Shown in pieces: positions 43,365 to 53,654 of a stretch of 64,000 bases of DNA. Position 1 is the stretch's first letter, and each line of letters starts with the position of its first letter. The position numbers and the translations under genes are program-made. Below the pieces are notes generated by a model. The model was not told the DNA's origin. It saw nothing but the letters and a program-made list of their open reading frames with translations, and did not search any database. Source of the DNA: JACRCT01 sp049841135 (lineage in GTDB: Bacteria; Myxococcota; Myxococcia; Myxococcales; UBA5297); assembly GCA_049841135.1 (NCBI GenBank), contig JASGHK010000006.1, positions 682,001-746,000 on the forward strand, written 5' to 3'.

Positions 43365-45524
43365 ATGCTCGCGCTCCTCGCTGCTGCCGTCTTCGCCGCC
43401 GCGCCGGCCCCAGTCCCCACCGACGGCAAGCCGGTGCTGACCGTCCTCTACTTCGACAACCAGACCGGCCAGACCGACCTCGACGTCCTGCGCAAGGGCC
43501 TGGCCGACATGATCATCACCGACCTCGTCGCCTGGGACGGCGTGCGGGTCGTCGAGCGCGAGCGGCTCGAGTCGGTCATCGCCGAGCTCAAGCTTCAGCG
43601 CGGCGCCGCCTTCGATCAGGCCACCGTGGTCAAGCTGGGGCGCTTCCTGGGCGCCCAGTACACGCTCACCGGGACCCTGGTCACCGCCACGCCAGGCCTG
43701 AGCATCGTCGCCAACCTGCGCAAGGCCGAAACCGCGGAGATCGTCGCCAGCGCCTCGGTGCACGGGCCGCAGGACAAGGTCTTCGACCTGGAGCAGGAGC
43801 TGGTCGACAAGATCACTGCGGGGATCGACCTGAAGGTGAAGAACCTCGCCGCCCGCCGCAAGGCCAAGGTCCCCGATCTGGCGAGCCTCGTCGCCTACTC
43901 GGTCGCGCTCGACCTGACCGACCAGGGCCGCCTCGATGAAGCCAGCAAGGCCATCCAGGCGCTGGTCTCCAAGCAGCCGGCGTTCCTGATGGCCCGCGAG
44001 CGCAAGACGGAGATCCTCAAGAAGCTCGACGAGGTCGCCAAGCGCCGTTTGGACATGGCGACCGAGTCCGTCCTCGAGCTGGGCCGCCGCGCCGATGCCG
44101 CGCTCAAGGACCCCAAGCCGTTCGACACTCTCGACGAGAAGGGCCAGAAGGAGCGGCTCGGGATGCGCGTCATCAAGGGCCGGGTGATCGCCCGGGTGCT
44201 CAAGCAGTACCTCTCCTGGCGCAAGGAGCACCTGCGCATCCCGCTCAAGGGCAAGGAGGCGCAGGCGATGCTGGTGATGCGCGGCTGGGTCGACAACCAG
44301 CGCGCCCTGGTCGTCGAGTACGAGGCCTACCAGCGCCTCAACAAGTTCCCGTCCTCCAGCCTCGATCCCACTCCGGAGACCGTGAACCTGATGCGCGACG
44401 GCCACCTGGGCGACGTCGCCGTCCACGACCCGTTCGAGGACCTGGTGCGCTTCGTCACCGAGGGGCGCCTGAGCGACAGCGACTCCGCGTACCGGGTCGC
44501 GCCCACCTTCGGCGACCTGGACCCCAAGGAGCTCAAGGCGGTCATGGCCGAGCTCGACGAGCGCATCCAGCGCGCGCTCGCCGCCTACCTGAAGGTGGAC
44601 GAGGCCGGCAAGCAGCGCGCTGAGCACGACGCCTGCGAGCTGCTCGAGCGCAAGGCCGAGTCGCTGCTCGCCTACGGCAAGACCGAAGAGGCCATCGCCG
44701 AGTACCAGCGCCTGCTGGACGCCTTCCCCAACGGCCACAGCGCCACGAACATCGAGAAGAAGATCAAGCAGCTCATCGGCGCCGAGTACGAGTACTCCCA
44801 GGCCAACCGCGAGCGCTGGGTCAAGGCCATGAAGGAAGGCTGCGCCGACGACATGGACCTCCGGGTGGGCACCGGCGTCGTGCTGTCCGACCGCCTCAAG
44901 CACCAGGGCCTCGCCGCCCTCGCTTCCCACGCCGCCGAGCTGGAGAAGGCCTGCAAGCGCACCCCGCGCAACCACGACGCCATGGCCGGCGTGTACCGCG
45001 ACCTGGCGATGGAGGCCGCCTTCCACGAGGACTGCGCCGCCTACCAGCACTGGTTCACCCAGTACGCCGAGGCCGGCGGCTCGGTGGGCGACATGATGGG
45101 CTACGCCAAGAACCACACGCCTTGGTGCGAGCTGGGCGACGTGACGAAGAAGGTGATGTGGATGTACGGCAAGCTCGACAAGAACTGGAGCTTCGAGTTC
45201 GACCGCCACCTGGTCTCCATCCTCGCCTACGACGGCAAGCGGCTGACGCTCAACGCCGGCAAGGAGGCGGTGCCCGAGTCCTTCTCGCTCTACCTCGACG
45301 CCGACGCCAAGGGCGAGTTCACCGTCTGCCACCTCGCGCAGTGGCACCGCGCCGGCGAGCGCGACGCGCTGGAGGGCAAGTGCACCGTTCAGATCACCCG
45401 GCTCGCTTCGCAGAAGTTCGAGTACGACGAGGGCTCCTTCACGGCCACGTTCGAGATCAAGGAGCCCGGCTACGTCCGCAAGATGGAGATGACCGACGCC
45501 AAGTTCCGCTTGCGTCGCGAGTGA
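43365..45524 (+). CDS. CsgG-like domain protein with TPR-type C-terminal region
   Basis: 719 residues. A signal peptide (MLALLAAAVFAAAPAP) precedes a CsgG/FlgO-like alpha/beta domain: VLTVLYFDNQTGQTDLDVLR, KGLADMIITDLVAWDGVRVV, ERERLESVIAELKLQRGAAF and VKLGRFLGAQYTLTGTLVTA. A long helical region follows with TPR-like pairs (YSVALDLTDQGRLDEASKAI; LAYGKTEEAIAEYQRLLDAF), then a C-terminal beta domain (FSLYLDADAKGEFTVCHLAQ). CsgG-like domains in this group often sense or assemble at the outer membrane. A smaller protein with the same domain is encoded at 47566, with a kinase between, so the three may form one module. Substrate unknown. Confidence 0.75.
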   Translation: MLALLAAAVFAAAPAPVPTDGKPVLTVLYFDNQTGQTDLDVLRKGLADMIITDLVAWDGVRVVERERLESVIAELKLQRGAAFDQATVVKLGRFLGAQYTLTGTLVTATPGLSIVANLRKAETAEIVASASVHGPQDKVFDLEQELVDKITAGIDLKVKNLAARRKAKVPDLASLVAYSVALDLTDQGRLDEASKAIQALVSKQPAFLMARERKTEILKKLDEVAKRRLDMATESVLELGRRADAALKDPKPFDTLDEKGQKERLGMRVIKGRVIARVLKQYLSWRKEHLRIPLKGKEAQAMLVMRGWVDNQRALVVEYEAYQRLNKFPSSSLDPTPETVNLMRDGHLGDVAVHDPFEDLVRFVTEGRLSDSDSAYRVAPTFGDLDPKELKAVMAELDERIQRALAAYLKVDEAGKQRAEHDACELLERKAESLLAYGKTEEAIAEYQRLLDAFPNGHSATNIEKKIKQLIGAEYEYSQANRERWVKAMKEGCADDMDLRVGTGVVLSDRLKHQGLAALASHAAELEKACKRTPRNHDAMAGVYRDLAMEAAFHEDCAAYQHWFTQYAEAGGSVGDMMGYAKNHTPWCELGDVTKKVMWMYGKLDKNWSFEFDRHLVSILAYDGKRLTLNAGKEAVPESFSLYLDADAKGEFTVCHLAQWHRAGERDALEGKCTVQITRLASQKFEYDEGSFTATFEIKEPGYVRKMEMTDAKFRLRRE

Positions 45525-45569
45525 CCGTCCACCCCGCAATCCTCGCCCGCCCTCTGAGCCCCTGACCGT

Positions 45570-47555
<1,986 letters not shown>

Positions 47556-47565
47556 CGAAGTCGGA

Positions 47566-48309
47566 TCAGAGCATCAGCGCGGAAAGCTCGTTGGCGGCCA
47601 GCTTGAAGTCGGGCTGCTCCTTCACCACCGCCTCCAGCTCCTTCTTGGCCGTCTCCTTGTCCTTGCGGTCGATGGCGTCGAGCGCCTTGGAGTACTTCAC
47701 CGCCGTCTGCATCGCGAGCTTCTGGGGCGCGGCCTTGGGCCTGTCACCGGGGGTGGCCGGGGCGTTGGCGCCGGACTTCTCGGGCGCGGCAGGCGGGGGC
47801 GGCACCAGCTTGGCGATCTTCTCGATGAGGCCGGCGGCCACCTTCTGCTCGAGCTCCAGGAACTCGTCGGTCTTGCCGGTCACGTAGACGTCGCCCTTGT
47901 GCTCCGCGGTCTCGACGTCGGTGGTGGAGGCGTGGACCACGAACTTGCCCTGCGCCTCGTAGAAGTCGCCCAGCACCAGGTACTGCACGCCCAGCAGCTT
48001 GCCGATCTTCGCCGTGGTCGCCGGGTCGAACTTGCGGGACTGGGTGAGCTTGAGCTCGTCGAGGATCTCCTGCAGCCGCAGGCGCTCGATCACCCGGATC
48101 TGCCCGCTGTTGGCCAGGTCGGTCGCCAGCATCTGTGCGAGGCCCTTGCGCAGGACGAACAGGTCCTCGTTCTTGCCCGTGTACTCGAAGTAGAGGACCG
48201 CGATGCGGTTCTTGGCGGATTCCTCGGCCTTCGGCGCGGGCTTGGCCTCTGGGGAAGGCGCGGCGGCGCTCAAGAAGAGGAGGGCGGCGAGGACGGGCAG
48301 GCAGCGCAT
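47566..48309 (-). CDS. Small CsgG-like domain protein
   Basis: 247 residues from ATG 48309, where a signal peptide begins (MRCLPVLAALLFLSAAAPSP). The core is a CsgG/FlgO-like domain: IAVLYFEYTGKNEDLFVLRK, LAQMLATDLANSGQIRVIER, LRLQEILDELKLTQSRKFD and KIGKLLGVQYLVLGDFYEAQ. It aligns by eye with the N-terminus of the 719-residue protein at 43365, including the RVIER-LxLQEIL step. After a Pro/Ala linker comes one helical TPR-like hairpin (YSKALDAIDRKDKETAKKEL). It is convergent with the kinase gene (10 bases between stops). A -10-like TAGAAT lies at 48347-48342 without a clear -35. Confidence 0.75.
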   Translation of the reverse strand: MRCLPVLAALLFLSAAAPSPEAKPAPKAEESAKNRIAVLYFEYTGKNEDLFVLRKGLAQMLATDLANSGQIRVIERLRLQEILDELKLTQSRKFDPATTAKIGKLLGVQYLVLGDFYEAQGKFVVHASTTDVETAEHKGDVYVTGKTDEFLELEQKVAAGLIEKIAKLVPPPPAAPEKSGANAPATPGDRPKAAPQKLAMQTAVKYSKALDAIDRKDKETAKKELEAVVKEQPDFKLAANELSALML

Positions 48310-48583
48310 TCGAGGCTCCTGGGCGACGGGTCGGCGGAGCCATTCTATGTGCGAAGCGGGACCTGCGGGCGGTAGAGGCCTTGTGGGCTGGCGTGGCGGC
48401 AGGTCTCGAGTCCGACCTCGGGGCCGCCGCCGTTCGGCGGTCGCGTCACGGCGGTCGGTGTAGGCGTCGCCGGATGGTGTCGGGACATCGTCGTGGTCGT
48501 GGTCCTGGTCGCGCTCGCCGGTCGGACGGTCGCGGCGATCCTGCCCGGTCGGAATACCTCCATCTGGTGACGGCCGTTGCAGA

Positions 48584-48643
48584 CCGGAGGCTGAAGGCCT
48601 CCGGCTACCTGGGTAAAAGCCCTCTGAAGGGGCTGGCCCCCGG
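48584..48643 (+). repeat. 60-bp inverted repeat, left copy
   Basis: Matches the reverse complement of 48860-48919 at 59 of 60 bases. Internal stem-loop potential: CCGGAGG...CCTCCGG (48584-48604) and AGCCC...GGGCT further in. The two copies flank 216 bases with no gene, so this could be a MITE-like or REP-like element or a pair of dispersed units. Confidence 0.8.
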
Positions 48644-48859
48644 GCTTCCTTCCTTGGCGCTCGAATACAGTTCGCGGTGACTCGCCAATATGGTGGCCTT
48701 GGGCGGATGAAGCGGGGTCGGCTTCGCCTTCGTGCTGCGTCTGGTTGCGGAGGTCCGGGACCACGAGGGCAGCATCCTCCTCGAACTTCGTGAAGGGCAC
48801 GCTCTCGGCTCGATGGTCGTAGCACCGCACCCGGGTCCGACCTCGAGACACGGTGTGCA

Positions 48860-48919
48860 CCGGGGGCCAGCCCCTTCAGAGGGCTTTCACCCAGGTAGCC
48901 GGAGGCCTTCAGCCTCCGG
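48860..48919 (-). repeat. 60-bp inverted repeat, right copy
   Basis: Inverted partner of 48584-48643 with a single difference (GGGTGAAAGC against GGGTAAAAGC). Confidence 0.8.
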
Positions 48920-48944
48920 ACGACGGACGACGGACGACGGTCGA
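48917..48944 (+). repeat. Tandem 7-bp repeat (CGGACGA)
   Basis: Three exact copies of CGGACGA and a fourth with one change (CGGTCGA), starting in the last bases of the right 60-bp repeat. Confidence 0.8.
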
Positions 48945-49047
48945 CGTTGGTTCATCGCGAGCCGCGCCAGTCATCGGCACGGTGTGGTTTGCGCATCGAT
49001 CTGCCGGCGGGCGACCGCCACCGGCAGCCACGCTCGCGCCGGCGAGG

Positions 49048-49647
49048 CTACTTGACCTTCACCTCGGCGCGGCGGTTCTGGGCCCAACAGGCCTCGTTGT
49101 GCTCCTCGCACACCGGGCGGTCCTCGCCGTAGGTGATGGACGAGAGCTGCTCAGCCGGAGCGCCGGAGCGCGCGAGGTACTTGTGCACCGCTTGGGCGCG
49201 CCGGGCGCCGAGGTGGAGGTTGTACTCCTCGGTCCCGCACTCGTCGGCGTTGCCTTCGATGCTGAGCTTGAAGCCTGCCTGGGCGCCGACGCAGCGGGCG
49301 AGCCGGTCCAGCGAGGGCTGGTCGTCGGGACGGATCCTCCAGTCGTCGAAGGCGAAGTGGGCCTGGACGCCGCCCTGGCACTCGGCCAGGCCCGGGGTGA
49401 TCGCCGTGCAGCGCCCCTTCAGGCACAGCTCCTTCGTGTTGCAGTCCGCGTCCAGGCTGCACGCGCGCCCTTCCGCAGCCGCGGCGGCGGGCGGCGCCTC
49501 CGGCGCCGGGGCGCTCTCCGTGAGGGCGCTCGCAGGGGTGGATCCGCTGCCGGCTGATGGCGACGTGGCGGTCGCCGCCGGGCGGTGGGCACAGGCCAGC
49601 AGGTTCACGCAGGCCAGGAGGAGCAGCACTTCGACAAGCCGTTTCAT
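49048..49647 (-). CDS. Pal-like OmpA-family lipoprotein
   Basis: 199 residues. Lipoprotein signal LLLLACVNLLACAHRP (lipobox LLAC, Cys19), a Ser/Ala/Pro linker, a small Cys module (ACSLDADCNTKELCLKGRC) and a C-terminal OmpA/peptidoglycan-binding domain: AHFAFDDWRIRPDDQPSLDR, SIEGNADECGTEEYNLHLGA, RRAQAVHKYL, ITYGEDRPVCEEHNEACWAQ and NRRAEVKVK. The GNADECGTEEYN and NRRAEV segments are the diagnostic Pal motifs that contact diaminopimelate. It tethers the outer membrane to peptidoglycan. It is separate from a tol cluster, and the added Cys module makes it a paralogue rather than the main Pal. Confidence 0.9.
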   Translation of the reverse strand: MKRLVEVLLLLACVNLLACAHRPAATATSPSAGSGSTPASALTESAPAPEAPPAAAAAEGRACSLDADCNTKELCLKGRCTAITPGLAECQGGVQAHFAFDDWRIRPDDQPSLDRLARCVGAQAGFKLSIEGNADECGTEEYNLHLGARRAQAVHKYLARSGAPAEQLSSITYGEDRPVCEEHNEACWAQNRRAEVKVK

Positions 49648-49750
49648 GGGATGCCTCCAGGTGAAAAGCCCCGGGGTGCCGAGGCTGTCGTCGGTGAGCG
49701 TTGGGTCGCGCCAGGGCCGAGTTCCTTGGCGAAGGCGCGGACGACGGGAG

Positions 49751-49790
49751 GCAAAGCCCCGGCCGCTCTGCCAGCGGGCCGGGGCTTTGC
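49751..49790 (-). terminator. Terminator-like hairpin after the glycosidase-like lipoprotein gene
   Basis: Perfect 14-bp stem (GCAAAGCCCCGGCC at 49751-49764 and its complement at 49777-49790) with a 12-base loop, 25 bases beyond the stop at 49815. No separate T-run, but the stem ends in TTTGC. Confidence 0.7.
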
Positions 49791-49814
49791 TTCAGCTGCT
49801 GTGGCTCTTCGCGC

Positions 49815-52800
49815 TCAGTTGGCTTCGAGGGCGTAGACCCGGACGTCGTAGCCGGGGACGCTCGCGTTGACCACGACCTTGCCGCTCTGGACCGAGCTCG
49901 AGACCGCGGTGTCGCCGGTCCACTCCTTCACCGAGTACGAGGACGCCGGGAGGTTGAAGGAGAGGGTCCCGCTCCAGGCCGCACCGGAGAGGCTGGTGTT
50001 GACCAGGGTCACGATGACCTTCCCGCCGTCGGTGCTGACCAGGTACTCGAGCTGCGGGCCCTGGACCTGGACCAGCGAGAGCTGGGTCTGGAGGTTGCTG
50101 AGCACCTTCTGCGCCACGTTGAGGATGGCGGAGTTGCCGGCGTCGGACATGAAGTCCGCGGTGATCGTCCAGACCGCGCCGCTGCCCAGCGTGTTCCGGG
50201 CGACGATCGGGTTGCCCGAGGTGGAGGCGACGATCGAGGCCGTCGTCGGCGACGCGATGGCGTAGTTGTAGGACTTCTCGGTGATGGACGAGCCGTCGGC
50301 GACCCAGGTCTCGGAGGCGGCGCTGGTGCGGCCGCCGGTGAACGACAGGCCGGTCAGCGTCTGCGCGGCCGCGGTCGAGGGGAGCTGCTTGGCGGTGAGG
50401 ACCACCGTGCCGCCCTGCTGCACGTACTGGGTTAGCGTGCCGACCATGGCGTCGCTCATCGCCGCGCCGGTGGCCAGGACGACCACCTTGTAGCGCTGCA
50501 GCGCGGCGAGCGAGGCCTGGTTGGTGATCATGTCGATGGTCTCGCCGAAGCGGCTGTTGCCGAACGGCTCCCAGGGGCGCGGGTCCGTGCCGTTGGCGAG
50601 CGCCTGCTTGTACGCGGCGAAGGTCGAGGAGGTGTTGATCGAGCCGTCGGAGTTGAGCACCTTCGGCGCGCCGGAGGGGAGCGTGCCCCAGGTGTTGTAG
50701 CCGGGGAACGCGAAGCTCAGCAGGTTCGCGAAGAGGGTGTCGCCCGCGGTGTAGCCGTTCTTCCAGTACCACTTGGAATTGCCCTGCATCCACTCGCCGA
50801 ACTTGGGCTCGAAGCCGGAGTTGTGCTCCTGCAGGAAGGCCATGGGGACGTAGGGCGTGCCGCGGTTCGGGTGGCGCTTGACGGCGAAGTCGTGGAACTG
50901 CTGCACCGTCTGCCCCAGCGGGTTGAGGCTCGCGCCCGAGGCGGCGCCGGAGGTGTAGTCCGCGGCCTCGTTGTGGATGACGTTGGACCCGCCCATGTAG
51001 GCGATGAACATGTTTCGCTTGAAGGTGCTCGTCGACCAGCCGGTGACGAGCCGGCCCGCGGAGTACGCCGTCGGCCCGTCGTTCCAGTAGCGCCAGGTCG
51101 AGAAGTCGATGCCCCAGTCGCGGTTGCCGTGCTGCCGCGCGGCGCCGCGGACCATGGCCAGGCCCGGCGTGATGCCGCTCATCTCGTCCTCGTTGCGCTC
51201 GACCAGCACCAGGTCCGAGCCCATGTCGAAGGCGTACTGGGCGCTGAAGGCGAACGAGCAGACGGTCATCCACTTGTAGCCGCGCTGCTGGGCCGACTGG
51301 CTCAGGTAGGGGCGCAGCTGCTTGGTGTCCAGGTAGAACCCGGTCCAGGCGGCGTAGGCCTGCGCGTCGTTGAGGCCGGAGAGGGTGGGACGCCCGTTGG
51401 CCCAGCACCCGCCGCCCTGGTCGAACTCGGGCATGCCCAGGCGCCAGACGTCGGGGCCGATCTGGTTCGTCCAGGAGGTCAGGAGCGACCCGGCGCCGGA
51501 GTCGGTGGCCGAGGGGTAGCAGGAGGCGACGTTGGACTCGGCGGGGATGGCGAAGTAGGCGAAGGGCGCGCTGGTGCTGCTCAGGAACGACTGCTCGCTG
51601 CCCGTCAGCGGCGGGTGGAAGGTGGCGCCGGTGGCGAGCCCCTGGCTCACCCGCTGCTGCGCGGTCGAGCCGGCGTCGCCGTAGAGCTCGGTCATCAGGG
51701 TGAAGGACGGGCTGCCGGTGGGGTTCGGCGTGGTCGTGGTGGTGCACGTCCCGGCGGCGCTGCAGGTCTGCCCGGAGGCGCAGGAGCCACAGGTGCCGCC
51801 GCAGCCGTCGGAGCCGCACTGCTTGCCGGAGCAGCTGGGGGTGCAGGTGGCGGCACAGGTCCCGGCGGCGCTGCAGGTCTGCCCGGAGGCGCAGGTGCCG
51901 CAGGTGCCGCCGCAGCCGTCGGAGCCGCACTGCTTGCCGGAGCAGCTGCGGGTGCAGGTGGCGGCGCAGGTCCCGGCGGCGCTGCAGACCTGCCCGGAGG
52001 CGCAGGAGCCGCAGGAGCCGCCGCAGCCGTCGGAGCCGCACTGCTTGCCGGAGCAGCTGGGCGTGCAGGTGGAGGTGCAGAGGCCGGCGGCGCTGCAGGT
52101 CTGCCCGGAAGCGCAGGAGCCGCAGGTGCCGCCGCAGCCGTCGGAGCCGCACTGCTTGCCGGAGCAGCTGCGGGTGCAGGAGGAGGCGCAAGTCCCGGCG
52201 GCGCTGCAGGTCTGCCCGGAGGCGCAGGAGCCGCAGGTGCCGCCGCAGCCGTCGGAGCCGCACTGCTTGCCGGAGCAGCTGGGCGTGCAGGAGGAGGTGC
52301 AGAGGCCGGCGGCGCCGCAGGACTGCCCGGAGGCGCAGGAGCCGCAGGTGCCGCCGCAGCCGTCGGAGCCGCACTGCTTGCCCGAGCAGTTGGGGGTGCA
52401 GGTGCCGGCGGACGAGGTGGGGAACAGGTAGGTGGAGGGGATGGTCTTGACGGTGTCGCCGGGGATGGCCCAGGAGAGGTTGATGTTCGCGTTGCCGTTG
52501 CGCTCGAAGTACTCGAGCTTCAAGTCGCAGCGCTGGCCCGCGCTCAGGGCGATCTGCCCGGAGTTGGTGGTGAGGCTGTGGACGGTCCAGTTGTCGATGA
52601 GCTTCTGGCCGTTGACCCAGAGCCGCACGCCGTCATCGGAGGTCGTGGTGAAGGTGTAGGTGCCGGCGATGGGGGCCTGCACCTGGCCGGTCCAGCGGGC
52701 GGAGAAGGTGTTGGAGGCGATGCCCGAGGCCGGGCTGCCGCCCATCCAGTCGAAGCTCACCTGGGGATCGACGCGGGTGACCTTGAGGTTCGTGAAGTCC

Positions 52801-53432
52801 TCGTTGTCGAAGTACTGCCCCGTCAGCCCCGTGCCCGTCTTCGGCACGAACACGACGTCGACCGAGTAGTTGTTCGACTCGTTGGTCGCCGTCGGGAAGC
52901 CGCCGGTCGCCGAGCGCAGGTAGAGCCCGTTGCCTCCGGACTCGCCGTCGCGCAGCGCGTAGAGCGGACCGGCCGTCCGGCCCGAGGAGGCGAAGTAGCC
53001 CGCCTCGCCGGCGTACCGGCCGTTGGGCGCGAAGTAGCTGACGACGTAGACCGTGCCCGGCTGGAGGGCGACCGGCGAAGCGAAGGTGGCGGTCTGCCAG
53101 CCGGTCGCCGTCTCGCTCGTGAAGGTGGCGCTCGCCAGCAGGCTGCCCGAGGTGGTCCACAGACGGCCGACGTGCGTTCCGGTGTTGCCGCTCGCCTTGT
53201 AGAAGCGCACGCCCGCGACGGAGCCGGCGACGGACGACTTGAACTTCAGGCCGAGCTCGATGGCCCCGGTGTCCAGGGACGCGAAAGCGGTGGGGACGGT
53301 GGCGTCACTCCACAGGCTCACGCTCCCGGCGACCGCAGCCTCCTTTCCTCCCAGGTCAGGGGTGAGCCCTTGCGGTCCACAGGCAGACAGCACGACGAGA
53401 CAAGACAGGCCCAGCAGTTTGCGGACAGCCAC
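49815..53432 (-). CDS. Large lipoprotein: DUF4082, PA14, six Cys repeats, glycosidase-like C-terminus
   Basis: 1205 residues. Lipobox LVVLSAC (Cys18). Residues 35-180 form a DUF4082-like domain (SLWSDATVPTAFASLDTGAI; VRFYKASGNTGTHVGRLW). A PA14-like carbohydrate-binding domain follows at about 195-335 (GQYFDNEDFTNLKVTRVDP; GTYTFTTTSDDGVRLWVNG). Six 37-residue Cys-rich repeats come next (unit CSGKQCGSDGCGGTC...), then a region of about 640 residues starting FTLMTELYGDAGS. The last part has TIM-barrel-like segments (DLVLVERNEDEMSGITPGLA; WGIDFSTWRYWNDG), a Rossmann-like domain (YKVVVLATGAAMSDAMVGTL) and a beta-sandwich end, an order seen in some glycoside hydrolases. Enzymatic activity is a guess. 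It is adjacent to the polysaccharide cluster and preceded by a candidate sigma-54 promoter. Confidence 0.78.
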   Translation of the reverse strand: MAVRKLLGLSCLVVLSACGPQGLTPDLGGKEAAVAGSVSLWSDATVPTAFASLDTGAIELGLKFKSSVAGSVAGVRFYKASGNTGTHVGRLWTTSGSLLASATFTSETATGWQTATFASPVALQPGTVYVVSYFAPNGRYAGEAGYFASSGRTAGPLYALRDGESGGNGLYLRSATGGFPTATNESNNYSVDVVFVPKTGTGLTGQYFDNEDFTNLKVTRVDPQVSFDWMGGSPASGIASNTFSARWTGQVQAPIAGTYTFTTTSDDGVRLWVNGQKLIDNWTVHSLTTNSGQIALSAGQRCDLKLEYFERNGNANINLSWAIPGDTVKTIPSTYLFPTSSAGTCTPNCSGKQCGSDGCGGTCGSCASGQSCGAAGLCTSSCTPSCSGKQCGSDGCGGTCGSCASGQTCSAAGTCASSCTRSCSGKQCGSDGCGGTCGSCASGQTCSAAGLCTSTCTPSCSGKQCGSDGCGGSCGSCASGQVCSAAGTCAATCTRSCSGKQCGSDGCGGTCGTCASGQTCSAAGTCAATCTPSCSGKQCGSDGCGGTCGSCASGQTCSAAGTCTTTTTPNPTGSPSFTLMTELYGDAGSTAQQRVSQGLATGATFHPPLTGSEQSFLSSTSAPFAYFAIPAESNVASCYPSATDSGAGSLLTSWTNQIGPDVWRLGMPEFDQGGGCWANGRPTLSGLNDAQAYAAWTGFYLDTKQLRPYLSQSAQQRGYKWMTVCSFAFSAQYAFDMGSDLVLVERNEDEMSGITPGLAMVRGAARQHGNRDWGIDFSTWRYWNDGPTAYSAGRLVTGWSTSTFKRNMFIAYMGGSNVIHNEAADYTSGAASGASLNPLGQTVQQFHDFAVKRHPNRGTPYVPMAFLQEHNSGFEPKFGEWMQGNSKWYWKNGYTAGDTLFANLLSFAFPGYNTWGTLPSGAPKVLNSDGSINTSSTFAAYKQALANGTDPRPWEPFGNSRFGETIDMITNQASLAALQRYKVVVLATGAAMSDAMVGTLTQYVQQGGTVVLTAKQLPSTAAAQTLTGLSFTGGRTSAASETWVADGSSITEKSYNYAIASPTTASIVASTSGNPIVARNTLGSGAVWTITADFMSDAGNSAILNVAQKVLSNLQTQLSLVQVQGPQLEYLVSTDGGKVIVTLVNTSLSGAAWSGTLSFNLPASSYSVKEWTGDTAVSSSVQSGKVVVNASVPGYDVRVYALEAN
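51740..52410 (-). repeat. Six tandem 111-bp repeats encoding 37-residue Cys modules
   Basis: The marker gcagccgtcg recurs at 51801, 51912, 52023, 52134, 52245 and 52356, exactly 111 bases apart. Units are almost identical at DNA level, indicating recent expansion. Each encodes eight Cys in a pattern also seen once near the N-terminus of the lipoprotein at 25285. Confidence 0.92.
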
Positions 53433-53526
53433 TCAGGACTCCTCGGGACAAGGTGGTGGTGCGGCAGTGGTCGAAAGGGGCCTGGGGTCAGCAGGTCGCC
53501 TCTCCGACCGGTTCGGCGCGGCACCA

Positions 53527-53544
53527 GTGCAATGGCTCGGCCAA
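53527..53544 (-). promoter_or_regulatory. Candidate sigma-54 (-24/-12) promoter
   Basis: Minus strand TTGGCCGAGCCATTGCAC: GG and GC with the obligatory 10-base spacing, TGGC at -24 and an exact TTGCA at -12. About 95 bases before the lipoprotein start at 53432. Transcription would then need an enhancer-binding protein, a class abundant in Myxococcota. Confidence 0.55.
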
Positions 53545-53654
53545 TCCAGGAGAGCCCTGGCATGCCCTGGGAGAGCAGGCGTGGGCCCCGGGAGTTCGTC
53601 GCCTCCAGGCCACAGGCTGTAGACCCGGGGGACCTTCGGACGGGCCCGCGTCCG

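Larger units (their letters stand above)
48310..49047. other. Repeat-rich intergenic region
   Basis: 738 bases between the CsgG-like gene start and the Pal-like gene end. It contains a pair of 60-bp inverted repeats (48584-48643 and 48860-48919) around a 216-base spacer and a 7-bp tandem array (48917-48944). Open frames across it are Arg/Pro-rich and look non-coding. Confidence 0.7.

Noticed and set aside
48345..48860. A 171-codon minus-strand frame in the repeat-rich intergenic region.
   Set aside because: It crosses the inverted repeats, has Arg/Pro/Thr-rich composition and no domain or ribosome binding site.
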